Shown here piece by piece: positions 8,970 to 17,725 of a DNA stretch of 56,019 bases. Every line of letters begins with the position of its first letter. Positions within the stretch are counted from its first letter, which is position 1. Made by a program: the position numbers and the translations under genes. Source of the stretch: CAZIXN01 sp039180415 (GTDB taxonomy: Bacteria; Planctomycetota; Phycisphaerae; Phycisphaerales; Phycisphaeraceae); NCBI GenBank assembly GCA_039180415.1, contig JBCDDH010000013.1, forward strand, positions 1-56,019, read 5' to 3'. Below the pieces are notes generated by a model, which saw only the letters and a program-made list of their open reading frames with translations, was not told where the DNA came from and did not search any database.

Positions 8970-10049
8970 ATGCAAGAATTAGACCCGGAAAACGCAAGCC
9001 CAGACGAACCGTATTGGACACCGGGTCGGGTGGCGGTTGCGGCCGTTGCTTGCTCCGGCTTGCTCATCGCGGCGTCGCTCACGGCGTGGGCGCGGTGGCC
9101 GGAGTCGGAGTATCACTGCAGCGTTTCGGAGAAACTTGCCGAGGCGCGGCAGCAACGGCTCGCCGAGCCGGCCGCGCTTTTCGACTGGTCCGGCCTCATC
9201 GTCCCGCGAGAACAGGTCATTTCCGGCGGCGTGCCGAAGGACGGCATCCCGTCGATTACGGATCCGCAGTTCGCGCCCGCGGCGAGCCAGACACAGTGGG
9301 AAGGGGATGCGCGGGTCGTCGGCGTGGTGGTGGGCGACAAGGCTCGGGCCTACCCCCTGGCGATGCTGAACCGGCACGAGATCGTGAACGACACGCTGGG
9401 CGGCACGCCGATCGCGGTGGTGTTCTGCCCGCTGTGCGACTCGGTGAGCGTGGTGGACCGCCGGCCGCCCGGAGAAGGCGAGGACGTCGAGCCGTTGGAG
9501 TTTGGGGTTTCCGGGATGTTGATGAATTCGAACGTGCTGCTGTACGACCGGACACACGACGCGTTGTGGTCGCAGGTGGCGATGACCGCGATGACCGGCC
9601 CGTACGCGGGCCAATTCCTGCGGCATCTTGGCGGCTGGTCGCTCGGGCCGTTGTCGGCGTTCACCGACGCGAACCCCGATGCGACGGTGATGGTGGTGGA
9701 TGAGGCGGTCCAATCGCAATACGCCCGCAACGTCTACGCGGACCGCGGATACTTCGAAGACGAACAGGTGTGGTTCCCGTATGCATCAGACGACAATCGG
9801 CTAAGCGTCAAGGAGCCGATCCTGGGTCTGCACCGCGACGGGCAAACGTGGGCGTTCCCGCTGGAGGCGTGGTCGGGCCACGCGGGCCCGGTGCGGCACG
9901 CGTTCGCCGACGGGGCCGAGGCCGTGTTCGAGTTCGGCGGCGATCGAGAAGTTGCGGTCGCGTCGTTGCCGGAAGACGCGGATGCGGTACACACGTTCTG
10001 GTTTGCCTGGGTTTCGTTCAACCCGCAGACTCAAGTCGTGTTGCCGTAA
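8970..10049 (+). CDS. DUF3179 domain-containing protein, membrane-anchored
   Basis: The protein has one N-terminal hydrophobic segment (about residues 22-43, VAVAAVACSGLLIAASL) and then a DUF3179 domain. Diagnostic segments are ARAYPLAMLNRHEIVND, VVFCPLCDSVSVVDR and LLYDRTHDALWSQ, with a C-terminal VSFNPQTQVV. The CPLC pair could bind metal or form a disulfide. DUF3179 has no assigned biochemical function. I prefer the ATG at 8970 over a TTG at 8961. It sits between the UbiD-type gene and tatD, 9 bp upstream of tatD. Confidence 0.8.
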   Translation: MQELDPENASPDEPYWTPGRVAVAAVACSGLLIAASLTAWARWPESEYHCSVSEKLAEARQQRLAEPAALFDWSGLIVPREQVISGGVPKDGIPSITDPQFAPAASQTQWEGDARVVGVVVGDKARAYPLAMLNRHEIVNDTLGGTPIAVVFCPLCDSVSVVDRRPPGEGEDVEPLEFGVSGMLMNSNVLLYDRTHDALWSQVAMTAMTGPYAGQFLRHLGGWSLGPLSAFTDANPDATVMVVDEAVQSQYARNVYADRGYFEDEQVWFPYASDDNRLSVKEPILGLHRDGQTWAFPLEAWSGHAGPVRHAFADGAEAVFEFGGDREVAVASLPEDADAVHTFWFAWVSFNPQTQVVLP

Positions 10050-10058
10050 GCTGAGCGA

Positions 10059-10865
10059 GTGATCGATTCCCATTGCCACCTGACGTACGACGGGCTTTAC
10101 GAACGGGTCGGCGAGGTGATCGCCGAGGCCAACGCGGCGGGGGTGGATCGCATGGTCAGCGTCGGCACGACGCCCGACGACGCGCGGAAGGCGATCGCGT
10201 TGGCGCAGCGGTTCGAGGGCGTGTTTGCCACGGCGGGGCTGCACCCGCACTACGCGTCACTCGGAAGGCACTTCGACGGCGAGTGGTCCGTGTGGCTGTC
10301 GTGGTTGGCCGACCGACTCCGGGAGCTGATCGTGTTGCCGGAAGTCGTCGCCATTGGTGAGATGGGTTTGGACTACCACTACAAGGAGCCGGACCCGTCG
10401 GACCAACGTGCAGCGTTCGCGACGCAGTTGGCCGTGATGCGTGAGATGCCGGAGATCAACGGGATCATCCACAACCGAGAGGCGACGGACGACACGTTGG
10501 CCGTGCTGGCCGACGAAGGCGTGGACGCATCGCGTTTCGTTTTCCACTGCTTCACCGGCTCGCCGGCGGAGGTCGAGAAGATTCTCGAGGCCGGGGCTTA
10601 CGTGGGGTTTACCGGGATCGTGACGTTCGGCAGCGCGAAGGACGTGGCCGAAGCGTCCGACCGAGTTCCCTTGGATCGTTTGCTGATCGAGACGGACAGC
10701 CCGTACCTCACGCCCGCCCCGTTCCGGAAGGTCCGCCCGAACGAGCCGAAGTACGTGGCGCGGGTGGCCGAGTTTTTGGCGGAACGACGAGGGGTGTCGA
10801 CGGCGGAGTTGACGGCGGCGACGGACGCGAACGCGGAACGGCTGTACGGTCTGCCCGGCCGCTGA
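10059..10865 (+). CDS. tatD: TatD family metal-dependent hydrolase (DNase)
   Basis: TIM-barrel amidohydrolase-fold nuclease that acts on DNA in other bacteria. The 268 residues contain the first metal motif DSHCHL (3-8), GLHPHY, AIGEMGLDYHY with the metal-ligand Glu, FHCFTGS and LIETDSPYLTP, all in order. The start is a GTG at 10059, which gives the normal N-terminus directly before the metal motif; no upstream ATG fits. It overlaps no neighbour and is the last + strand gene of this run. Confidence 0.92.
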   Translation: MIDSHCHLTYDGLYERVGEVIAEANAAGVDRMVSVGTTPDDARKAIALAQRFEGVFATAGLHPHYASLGRHFDGEWSVWLSWLADRLRELIVLPEVVAIGEMGLDYHYKEPDPSDQRAAFATQLAVMREMPEINGIIHNREATDDTLAVLADEGVDASRFVFHCFTGSPAEVEKILEAGAYVGFTGIVTFGSAKDVAEASDRVPLDRLLIETDSPYLTPAPFRKVRPNEPKYVARVAEFLAERRGVSTAELTAATDANAERLYGLPGR

Positions 10866-10881
10866 AGCGACCAGGCCGTAC

Positions 10882-10912
10882 AAAAAGAAAACCCACGGTC
10901 GGGGACCGTGGG
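10882..10912 (-). terminator. intrinsic terminator for the PilZ-like gene
   Basis: On the minus strand, a perfect 9-bp stem (CCCACGGTC with GACCGTGGG, loop of 3, at 10892-10912) is followed directly by TTTTCTTTTT. It lies about 35 bp past the stop of the PilZ-like gene. On the + strand the hairpin is not followed by T residues, so it should act mainly on the minus-strand transcript, though it may also stall transcription from tatD. Confidence 0.85.
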
Positions 10913-10946
10913 CTTCGCGGCGGGTTTCTTTGGGTTGCAGTTGGGT

Positions 10947-11420
10947 TTACGCGGCTTTGCGGAGCGGGGTGGACTCTTCGGCCTGGGGCATCGGCTTGGG
11001 CGTGACGTCGGCGGTGCCGAGGCGGTCTTGGAGGTACGTGGTGAGCTTGCGGCGGTCGTGGGGGCCGAGGAAGCGCTCGATGAGCAGGCCCATGCGGACG
11101 GGGCCGGGGCCGTCTTCGTGCATGCGGGCGACGCGGCCCTCGACGCGGATGGTGATGTGCTCGGTGCCGGGGAGCATGGCGCGGACCTGCACCTGTTCGC
11201 CGGTCTTGAGGGGTTCGTCGAGTTCGAAGCGCATGCCGGTCATGGAGACGTCGTACAGGTGGCCGGACCAGCGGAATTGTTCATCGCCCGGACGCTTGGC
11301 CCGCAGCAGCGTGTACATCGGCGGTACGGCGGCTCGGGGCGCGGCGCGGCCGTCGTCGGCGCGGTCGGGTTCGGGAGACGGAAACTTCAGCGGGGCGTCG
11401 TGGCGGGGATCGGCAGACAT
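10947..11420 (-). CDS. PilZ-like domain protein
   Basis: A 157-residue cytoplasmic protein. Residues about 43-115 resemble a PilZ beta-barrel: the LYDVSMTGMRFEL segment matches the D/N-x-S-x-x-G half of the c-di-GMP motif, followed by GEQVQVRAMLPG and VEGRVARMH. The upstream arginine motif is not canonical (LLRAKRPGD rather than RxxxR), so c-di-GMP binding is uncertain. I chose the ATG at 11420 (MSADPRHDAP); the frame is open to 11540, but that extension is Arg-rich and unlike protein. Monocistronic, with its own terminator. Confidence 0.65.
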   Translation of the reverse strand: MSADPRHDAPLKFPSPEPDRADDGRAAPRAAVPPMYTLLRAKRPGDEQFRWSGHLYDVSMTGMRFELDEPLKTGEQVQVRAMLPGTEHITIRVEGRVARMHEDGPGPVRMGLLIERFLGPHDRRKLTTYLQDRLGTADVTPKPMPQAEESTPLRKAA

Positions 11421-11560
11421 GCGGGGCTCCAAGACCAGAGTGGGGACGGCAGTCTCTCCTCGCTCACGGCATCGACGCCAACCGACGGCGACTTGATGCC
11501 CAGACGCACGAAGCCTCTGCGACCGGGCTGGCGGGCTCAAAACGCCCGGGCCGGTGCAGC

Positions 11561-11588
11561 GTTGCGCAACGATCGGCCGATAAATCGG
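11561..11588. promoter_or_regulatory. two short palindromes just upstream of the CapD-like gene
   Basis: GTTGCGCAAC (11561-11570) and CCGATAAATCGG (11577-11588) are both perfect inverted repeats, the second ending 2 bp before the start codon at 11591, where a ribosome binding site would be. They could be operator sites or a translational control element. No regulator is identified and chance occurrence is possible. Confidence 0.25.
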
Positions 11589-11590
11589 TC

Positions 11591-13135
11591 ATGCCCGAGC
11601 TGCAGCGTCCTGCGATCGCTTTGCCCGTTCCGCGTCCCGTCGATCCCACGGGTGGACCGACCGCGGTTGGTGGATCTCCGGCGACGATGCGGGTGCTTTT
11701 AGCGGGCACGGCCCGGGGTGTTCGTGAGTTGTGCGGGTCCCTGCGGGCGACCGAGCACGCGGAGCAACCGCTGCGCTACGAGGTGGTCGGAGCGCTGCTG
11801 CTGCGAGAGCCGGAAGAAGATGATTTGCCGTGTGCGGTGTTGGGCGGATTCGAAGAGCTGGAAGCGCTGCTCACCGGCGGGCTCGGCGTGGACCGGGTGT
11901 TGTTGTGCTTGCCGTCGGCTTTGCGGGGCGTGACGCGCACGACGGGGCAGACGCTGGACCGTCTGGGCGTGGCGTGGGCGGACGTGCCGCCCTTGGCGGA
12001 TCAGGTGATGGGCCGGGCGACACGGGTTCGGCCGGCGGCGGAGCTGGATTTAGCGGCCCTGATCGACCGGACGCCGCGCGAACTCGATAGCGCGGCGCTC
12101 ACGACGCTGATCACGGACCGGACGGTGATGATCACCGGGGCGGGCGGGTCGATCGGCTCGGAGCTGGCGGGGATCGTCGCGCGGTTTGCGCCGCGGAAGT
12201 TGGTATTGCTCGAGCGTTCGGAAAACGCGCTGTTCGAGGTGCACCGGCGTCTGCGAGCTCGGGCGGGGGCACCGCCGTTGGAAGCGGTCCTGCACGACGT
12301 GACGCATCGCCAACGCACGCACGACCTGCTCCAGCGCGTCGAGCCGGACGTCGTGCTGCACGCCGCGGCGCACAAGCACGTGCCGATGATGGAGGACCAC
12401 CCGGCCGAGGCGGTCGAGAACAACCTGTTCGGCACGCGCAGCATCGCGGACGCGGCGCACGCCGCGGGGGTGGATCGGTTCGTGATGATCTCGACGGACA
12501 AGGCGGTGAACCCCTCGTCGGTGATGGGCGCGACCAAGCGTCTGGCCGAGATGTACATCCGCGACCTGGACGCGCGCAGCGGCACGCGGTTCGGCATGGT
12601 GCGGTTCGGGAACGTGTTGGGCTCCGCGTGCTCGGTGCTTCCGATCTGGGCGGATCAGCTCCAGGCGGGCGGGCCGATCACCGTGACGCACGAGGCGATG
12701 ACGCGGTATTTTATGACGATTCCGGAGGCGGCGGGGCTGGTGCTGGAGGCCGCGTGCCTGGCGGAAGGCGGCGAGGTGTTCCTGCTGGACATGGGCCGGC
12801 CGGTGCGGGTGCGGGATATGGCCGAACGCTTCCTGCGGCTGCAAGGGCTGGAGCCGGGCCGCGACGTGGACATCCAAATCACCGGGCCGCGTCCGGGCGA
12901 GAAGCTGTTCGAAGAGTTGGCGTACGACGGCGAGGACATGCTCGAAACGCCGCACCCCGCGATCCGCGTGTGGCGGACGGGGCAGCCGGACCCGCGACAC
13001 ATGCGGCGGGTGTTGGAAACGTTCGATCGATTGCGGGGAGCGTCGGGTGAGCAGCCCTGGCGGAACGTGAAGCCGGAGGTGGTGGTCGCGGCGCTGCGGA
13101 CGCTCCTGCCGGAGATGGTGCTGGCGGCGGCGTGA
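11591..13135 (+). CDS. CapD/PglF-type UDP-sugar 4,6-dehydratase lacking the membrane domain
   Basis: Extended SDR of the polysaccharide-biosynthesis CapD/FlaA1/WbpM family, which makes 4-keto-6-deoxy sugars for capsule, LPS or glycans. The 514 residues have a small N-terminal Rossmann-like domain (33-140), then the catalytic domain with ITGAGGSIGSELAG (181-194), AAAHKHVPMMEDHP, and STDKAVNPSSVMGATKR. In this motif Met stands where most SDRs have the catalytic Tyr, as in this family. The C-terminal GPRPGEKLFEEL is typical. The four N-terminal transmembrane helices of WbpM-type proteins are absent. It stands alone, without neighbouring glycosyltransferases. Confidence 0.85.
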   Translation: MPELQRPAIALPVPRPVDPTGGPTAVGGSPATMRVLLAGTARGVRELCGSLRATEHAEQPLRYEVVGALLLREPEEDDLPCAVLGGFEELEALLTGGLGVDRVLLCLPSALRGVTRTTGQTLDRLGVAWADVPPLADQVMGRATRVRPAAELDLAALIDRTPRELDSAALTTLITDRTVMITGAGGSIGSELAGIVARFAPRKLVLLERSENALFEVHRRLRARAGAPPLEAVLHDVTHRQRTHDLLQRVEPDVVLHAAAHKHVPMMEDHPAEAVENNLFGTRSIADAAHAAGVDRFVMISTDKAVNPSSVMGATKRLAEMYIRDLDARSGTRFGMVRFGNVLGSACSVLPIWADQLQAGGPITVTHEAMTRYFMTIPEAAGLVLEAACLAEGGEVFLLDMGRPVRVRDMAERFLRLQGLEPGRDVDIQITGPRPGEKLFEELAYDGEDMLETPHPAIRVWRTGQPDPRHMRRVLETFDRLRGASGEQPWRNVKPEVVVAALRTLLPEMVLAAA

Positions 13136-13157
13136 CGCCAGACGAAACGTCTGCTCG

Positions 13158-14054
13158 CTATGGCCCGGCGGGTTCGATCCATTGCATATCTTGGAGAAAC
13201 AGGATCGCGCGATCCAGCGTCGCGCGGTACATCGGGTTGTTCGGCCGGGCGTTGAAGAAGCCGTGGACCTGGCCGTCGTAGAGCTCGAGTTCGCACGCGT
13301 TGCCGTGGGCCTGCATCGCTTGGACGTAAGCCTCGGCGGTGGTAACCGGGACCAGATGATCGTCGGTGCCCAGCAGGATCAATGTGGGCGGTAAGCCGGG
13401 CCGGAGGTTGTGCAGCGGAGAGAACCAACGGTACGCGTCGCCGAGGCGTTCGTGGCCGTAGCCGTCGGGCCCGTTGTCGATGACGGGGTTGAACAAAATC
13501 AGCGCGTCGGGGCGGCGCAGCCCCGCCAACGCCGGGGCGAGTTCGGCGAGCTTTTCGTCCGTCATCGTTGCACAAGCCGCCGCGAGTTGCCCGCCTGCCG
13601 AGCCTCCTCCTGCCGCCAGGCGCTCGGGGTCGATACCCAACGCGTCGGCGTGCTCTCGGACCCAGGCGAAGGCGTGCAGGGCGTCGGTCAACGCGTCGAT
13701 CGGCGTGGTGCCGTCGGTTTCCCGGACGCGGTATTCGGGACAGACGGCGACCACGCCCAGCGCGGCCAGTTCGGCGGCCTGGCTTTGCAGGTGCCCCATG
13801 CCGCCTTGCAACCAGCCGCCGCCGTGGAACAGCACGACGCCCGGCCGCGGCGTGCTCTCTGACTCCGCGTCGGCTTTGGGCGGCAGATAAACCCGCAGCC
13901 GCAGGTCGCGTTGCGGCGTCGAGCGATACACGGCTTCGCGATCGGCGGGGCGACGGAGCGGCTCGGCGTGCCCCGCTTCGGTGCAGGCCAGAGGCAACAG
14001 GAGCACGAGCATGAGTAGGGCGGTGAGCGTGACGTCGAAGACGGAACATCCCAT
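13158..14054 (-). CDS. secreted alpha/beta hydrolase (esterase, HSL-like)
   Basis: A 298-residue protein with a hydrophobic N-terminal signal (TALLMLVLLLPLAC) ending in a cysteine; the context is not a clean lipobox, so it may be a lipoprotein or simply secreted. The fold is shown by the oxyanion motif FHGGGW, the nucleophile motif GGGSAGG with Ser at the centre, the acid in LGTDDHLVP and the catalytic His in GQVHGFF. Such enzymes hydrolyse small esters such as acetylated sugars; the substrate is unknown. Convergent with the CapD-like gene and divergent from rph. Confidence 0.82.
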   Translation of the reverse strand: MGCSVFDVTLTALLMLVLLLPLACTEAGHAEPLRRPADREAVYRSTPQRDLRLRVYLPPKADAESESTPRPGVVLFHGGGWLQGGMGHLQSQAAELAALGVVAVCPEYRVRETDGTTPIDALTDALHAFAWVREHADALGIDPERLAAGGGSAGGQLAAACATMTDEKLAELAPALAGLRRPDALILFNPVIDNGPDGYGHERLGDAYRWFSPLHNLRPGLPPTLILLGTDDHLVPVTTAEAYVQAMQAHGNACELELYDGQVHGFFNARPNNPMYRATLDRAILFLQDMQWIEPAGP

Positions 14055-14128
14055 CGCTCAACCTTAACCGGTAGAAAGCTGCAGGCCCGTCGGTTGTGGC
14101 CGCGGCACTGCGGCGTTATCAAGCGGGC

Positions 14129-14836
14129 ATGAATCCACGCCCCGCCGACCAACTCCGTCCTGTTTCGATCGAGCCGTTTCCCATGGCCGCCCCCGGGAGC
14201 GTGTTGATCTCTTGCGGAAATACGCGGGTGCTCTGCACGGCGAGCGTCGAACGCGGCTGCCCGCCGTGGATCAAAAAAGACGCGGAGACCGGGGAGCCCG
14301 TGCACGGCTGGGTCACCGCCGAGTACGCGATGCTGCCCGGCTCGACGCCCGACCGCAAGCGGCGTAAGACCGACGGCCGGAGCACCGAGATCCAACGCTT
14401 GATCGGCCGGAGCCTCCGCGCGGCGGTGGACCTGGACCGGATGCCCGGCGTGTCGATCACCTGCGACTGCGACGTCGTGTACGCCGACGGCGGGACGCGC
14501 ACGGCGTCGATCACCGGCGCGTACGTCGCGCTGGTGCAAGCGCTGCGGTGGGCCCAAGAGCAGGGGCGTCTCGAAGCGGACCCGATCGTTTCTCCGGTCG
14601 CCGCGGTGAGCGTGGGGGTTTGCGACGGCGTGCCGACGCTGGATCTGGATTACCCGCTGGACGTCGCGGCGGAAGTGGACATGAACGTGGTGATGAACGG
14701 CGACGGGCGGTTCATCGAGGTCCAGGGCACGGGCGAGCACGGCACGTTCAGCCGCGAGCAGCTCGACGCGCTGCTCGACCTCGCGAGCAAGGGCGTCGCC
14801 GATTTACGGACGGCGCAGGACGCGGCGCTGGCGTGA
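14129..14836 (+). CDS. rph: ribonuclease PH
   Basis: Phosphorolytic 3'-to-5' exoribonuclease that trims tRNA 3' ends. The 235 residues match the family. Key segments: RPADQLRPVSIEP at the N-terminus, the HGWVTAEYAMLPGST active-site region, GRSTEIQRLIGRSLRAAVD, DCDVVYADGGTRTASITG, and C-terminal MNVVMNGDGRFIEVQGTGEHG. I chose the ATG at 14129 because family members begin right before the DQLRPV motif; a GTG at 14096 would add eleven residues. First gene of a seven-gene + strand run to sppA. Confidence 0.95.
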   Translation: MNPRPADQLRPVSIEPFPMAAPGSVLISCGNTRVLCTASVERGCPPWIKKDAETGEPVHGWVTAEYAMLPGSTPDRKRRKTDGRSTEIQRLIGRSLRAAVDLDRMPGVSITCDCDVVYADGGTRTASITGAYVALVQALRWAQEQGRLEADPIVSPVAAVSVGVCDGVPTLDLDYPLDVAAEVDMNVVMNGDGRFIEVQGTGEHGTFSREQLDALLDLASKGVADLRTAQDAALA

Positions 14837-14895
14837 CGGTCGGCTGCTTGCCGGGTCGTCGGGTGGTGTGAGCGCATCCCTGTAAATTGCTGGTC

Positions 14896-16554
14896 ATGGC
14901 CTGGACGCTGTACCGCCACATCCTCGGGGAACTGCTCAAAGTCCTGGTGCTGACCACCGTGGTGTTGATCGCGTTGATGAGTTTCGCGGCGGCGATCAAG
15001 CCCCTGAGCGAGGGGCTGTTGCCCGCCACGGCGATGGGGCTGTTTGTCCTCTACACGGCCCCGACGATGCTGGGCTTCGCGTTGCCGTTCGCCGGGGCGT
15101 TTGCGAGCACGCTGGTGTTCAGCCGGATGGCCAACGACAACGAGGTGCTGGCGTGTTGCGCCGGCGGCATCAGCTACGGCCGGGTGTTGGCACCGGTGCT
15201 CGCCTTAGGTTTGGCCTTAACGCTGGCGCTGCTGATGCTGAGCAACACCGTGGTGCCGGGGTTCAACCGGGCGGCGACCGGGATCCTCAAGGCCGACGTG
15301 ATCAGCGTGTTGGTCTCGCAGTTGAATCAACGCAAGCCGTTTACTGGCAGCGACGGCCGGGTGGTCTACGCCGACGAAGCGCGGGTGTTCGACCCGGCGG
15401 ATTGGCCGGAGCTCGCGCGGTCGGCGACGGCCGCCGAGATCGAGCAGATCGTCGAGCTGCGGGGGGTGACGGTCGGCGAGTTGGGCGAGGACGGCCTGCC
15501 GGTCAGCGACAGCACGGCCGAACGGGCGGAGGTGTGGGTTTACAAGTGGCCGGGGCAGCCGGGTTCGAACCTGTTGCTGAGGCTGGAGAATGTGGTCCGA
15601 TTCGACCCGGCCGAAGGCCTTTACGGGTCGGTCGAGAGAACGGAGTTTGGGCCCGAGGCCTTGCCCGATCTGCTCAACGACGACATCAAGTTTTTCTCCG
15701 CGGCGCAGCTCGAACAGCTCCAGAACGAGCCCGAGCGTTACGACCAGGTCCGCCGAACGATGGATGAGCTGACCAACGCGTTGGCGACCGAGCGGCTGTT
15801 CCAAGCGATCGCGGATCGGCCGGAGGGTTCGCGCTTCGATGCGCCGATCCCGGGGGAGTATTACGTGTTGCGTGCGCCGCGTGCGCCGCGGCGGGGCGAG
15901 GTCTTGCGCTTCGGGGCGCCGCCGGCCAACCCGATCGTGGTCGAGCAATATGCGGCGTTCGACGATGAGCCGCAGCTGACGTTTTTCGCCCGGAACGCGT
16001 TCGTCGGCGTGCAGCCGTCCGAATTGACCGGGCAGCTCGTGATCGATCTAGAGTTGCGGGACGTGTTGGTGCAACCGGGCGAAACGCGTCAAGCGGTGAT
16101 CGAGCGTCGGGACCTGACTTGGCCCGAACCGATCTTCGCCGCCGAGACGGACGTGCCCGGGTACGAGGAGTTGCGAGACCTAGCCAATTCGCCGGTGTAC
16201 GCGTCGTCGATCCCGGTCCGGCGGGCCCGCAACGCGCTGTCGCGAGAATTCATCGAGTTGGATCGGCGCATCCGGGCGCAGCGGCACCTGCGCGCCGCGT
16301 CGGCGACGGGGTGCACGCTGCTGCTGCTGCTGGGCGCGGTGCTGAGCATCCACCTGCGCTCGCAGTTGCCGCTGGTGGTGTTTTTCCTCACGTTCGTGAT
16401 GGCCATCCTGTCGATCTTGCTGGTGAACACGGGCGAGAACATGACGTCCGACGTAGACCAGCCGTTGGCGCTGGGGATGGGGGTGCTGTGGTCGGGCAAC
16501 GTTGCGCTCGCGGTGGCGTTGGGTTGGATGTACTGCCGGGTGGCGCGGCATTAA
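14896..16554 (+). CDS. LptF/LptG family permease (first of pair)
   Basis: Membrane subunit of the LptB2FG transporter, which extracts LPS from the inner membrane. The 552 residues show the family layout: three N-terminal helices (about 10-110) including FALPFAGAFASTLVFSRMANDNEV, a large periplasmic region (about 130-445), and three C-terminal helices (about 465-550). The N-terminal motif preceding ANDNEV is the coupling-helix region that contacts LptB. Its periplasmic domain is about 180 residues longer than that of its partner. I chose ATG 14896 over a TTG at 14887. The next gene is its partner, 12 bp downstream. Confidence 0.88.
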   Translation: MAWTLYRHILGELLKVLVLTTVVLIALMSFAAAIKPLSEGLLPATAMGLFVLYTAPTMLGFALPFAGAFASTLVFSRMANDNEVLACCAGGISYGRVLAPVLALGLALTLALLMLSNTVVPGFNRAATGILKADVISVLVSQLNQRKPFTGSDGRVVYADEARVFDPADWPELARSATAAEIEQIVELRGVTVGELGEDGLPVSDSTAERAEVWVYKWPGQPGSNLLLRLENVVRFDPAEGLYGSVERTEFGPEALPDLLNDDIKFFSAAQLEQLQNEPERYDQVRRTMDELTNALATERLFQAIADRPEGSRFDAPIPGEYYVLRAPRAPRRGEVLRFGAPPANPIVVEQYAAFDDEPQLTFFARNAFVGVQPSELTGQLVIDLELRDVLVQPGETRQAVIERRDLTWPEPIFAAETDVPGYEELRDLANSPVYASSIPVRRARNALSREFIELDRRIRAQRHLRAASATGCTLLLLLGAVLSIHLRSQLPLVVFFLTFVMAILSILLVNTGENMTSDVDQPLALGMGVLWSGNVALAVALGWMYCRVARH

Positions 16555-16566
16555 GGCGTGGCGACG

Positions 16567-17682
16567 ATGAAGACCCTCGACCGATACATCGTCCGTCAGT
16601 TCCTCACGAACTTCGTGATCCTGCTCATCGTGCTGATGGGCCTGTTTCTTGTGGTCGATCTGATCGTCGATCTCGACGAGTTTTTACAAGCGGGAGAGCG
16701 CAAAGCGGAGCGCAACGGCGGGCCGGCGGTGTGGTGGACGTTGGTGACCGTGGCGGATTTTTACGGGCCGGTGCTGTGCCTGGTGTACGTGTTCTTCAGC
16801 GGGCTGGTGGTGGTGGGCGCGATGGCGTTCACGGTCAACCTGCTGCAGCGGCACCGCGAGCTGACGGGGATGTTGGCCGGAGGCGTGTCGTTGTATCGGG
16901 TCGCGTTGCCGATCGTGGCGGTCGGGGCCTTGCTGTCGTTGGCGACCCTACCGATGCAGGAGTACTTGTTGCCGGAGGTGGCGAGCAAGCTGATGCGCAG
17001 CAAATCGGAGCTCAAACGCGAGGGCGTGAAAGATCGGCCGATGCGTTACGTGCCCGACGCGGCGGGGAACCTGTGGAGCGCGCGTTCGTTCGATCCGAAC
17101 CTGGGGCTGCTGCGTGACGTGCAGGTCTTGGAGCGGGACGACGCGGGGCTGCTGGTGCGCAAGATCGCGGCGACCGAGGCGGTGTGGGACGAGGCGGAGA
17201 GCGCTTGGCGGTTGACCCAGGGCGTGGCGTTGGAGCCGGGCGGCGGTGTCGGGGCCGACGAATCGCTGGTGGCGGTGGAGAGCGTGTCGACGCAGCTGTC
17301 GCCGACCGCGCTGCTCGCGCGCCAGGCGACGATCCTGCCGTCGGTATTGTCGCTCCGGCAGCTGCAGGACCTGGCGAGCAACCCCACGATCGAATCGTCC
17401 CAACAATCGCTGATCACGCGGACGGTGCAGGGGCGGTTCAGCCTCATGGTGTTGAACGTGCTGCTTCTGGTGCTGGCGTTGCCGTATTTCCTCAAGCGGG
17501 TGCCGGGCGACGCGCTGCGTTCGGCGATCATGGCGTCCGGGCTTTGCCTGGGCGCGTGGGGCGGGGGGGTGCTGACGCTGCAGGCGTCGCCGCAGACGCT
17601 GCCGCCGGTGGTATCGGCGTGGCTGCCGGTGGCGGTCAACCTGCCGCTCGCGGCTTGGATGTTGACGCGTATCCGTACTTGA
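16567..17682 (+). CDS. LptF/LptG family permease (second of pair)
   Basis: Second membrane subunit of the LPS exporter, 371 residues. It begins MKTLDRYIVRQFLTNFVILL, the standard LptF/G N-terminus, then VFFSGLVVVGAMAFTVNLLQRHRELTGMLAGG (split by the coupling helix), a periplasmic domain (about 125-275) and C-terminal helices (about 285-371). I chose the ATG at 16567; a GTG three codons earlier is possible. Which of the two is F and which is G cannot be settled by eye. Pairing with the preceding gene implies an LPS-bearing outer membrane. Confidence 0.87.
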   Translation: MKTLDRYIVRQFLTNFVILLIVLMGLFLVVDLIVDLDEFLQAGERKAERNGGPAVWWTLVTVADFYGPVLCLVYVFFSGLVVVGAMAFTVNLLQRHRELTGMLAGGVSLYRVALPIVAVGALLSLATLPMQEYLLPEVASKLMRSKSELKREGVKDRPMRYVPDAAGNLWSARSFDPNLGLLRDVQVLERDDAGLLVRKIAATEAVWDEAESAWRLTQGVALEPGGGVGADESLVAVESVSTQLSPTALLARQATILPSVLSLRQLQDLASNPTIESSQQSLITRTVQGRFSLMVLNVLLLVLALPYFLKRVPGDALRSAIMASGLCLGAWGGGVLTLQASPQTLPPVVSAWLPVAVNLPLAAWMLTRIRT

Positions 17683-17725
17683 GCCGCCGGACACCCGGGG
17701 GCCGGGCTTGCGGTATCTTTCGGGG

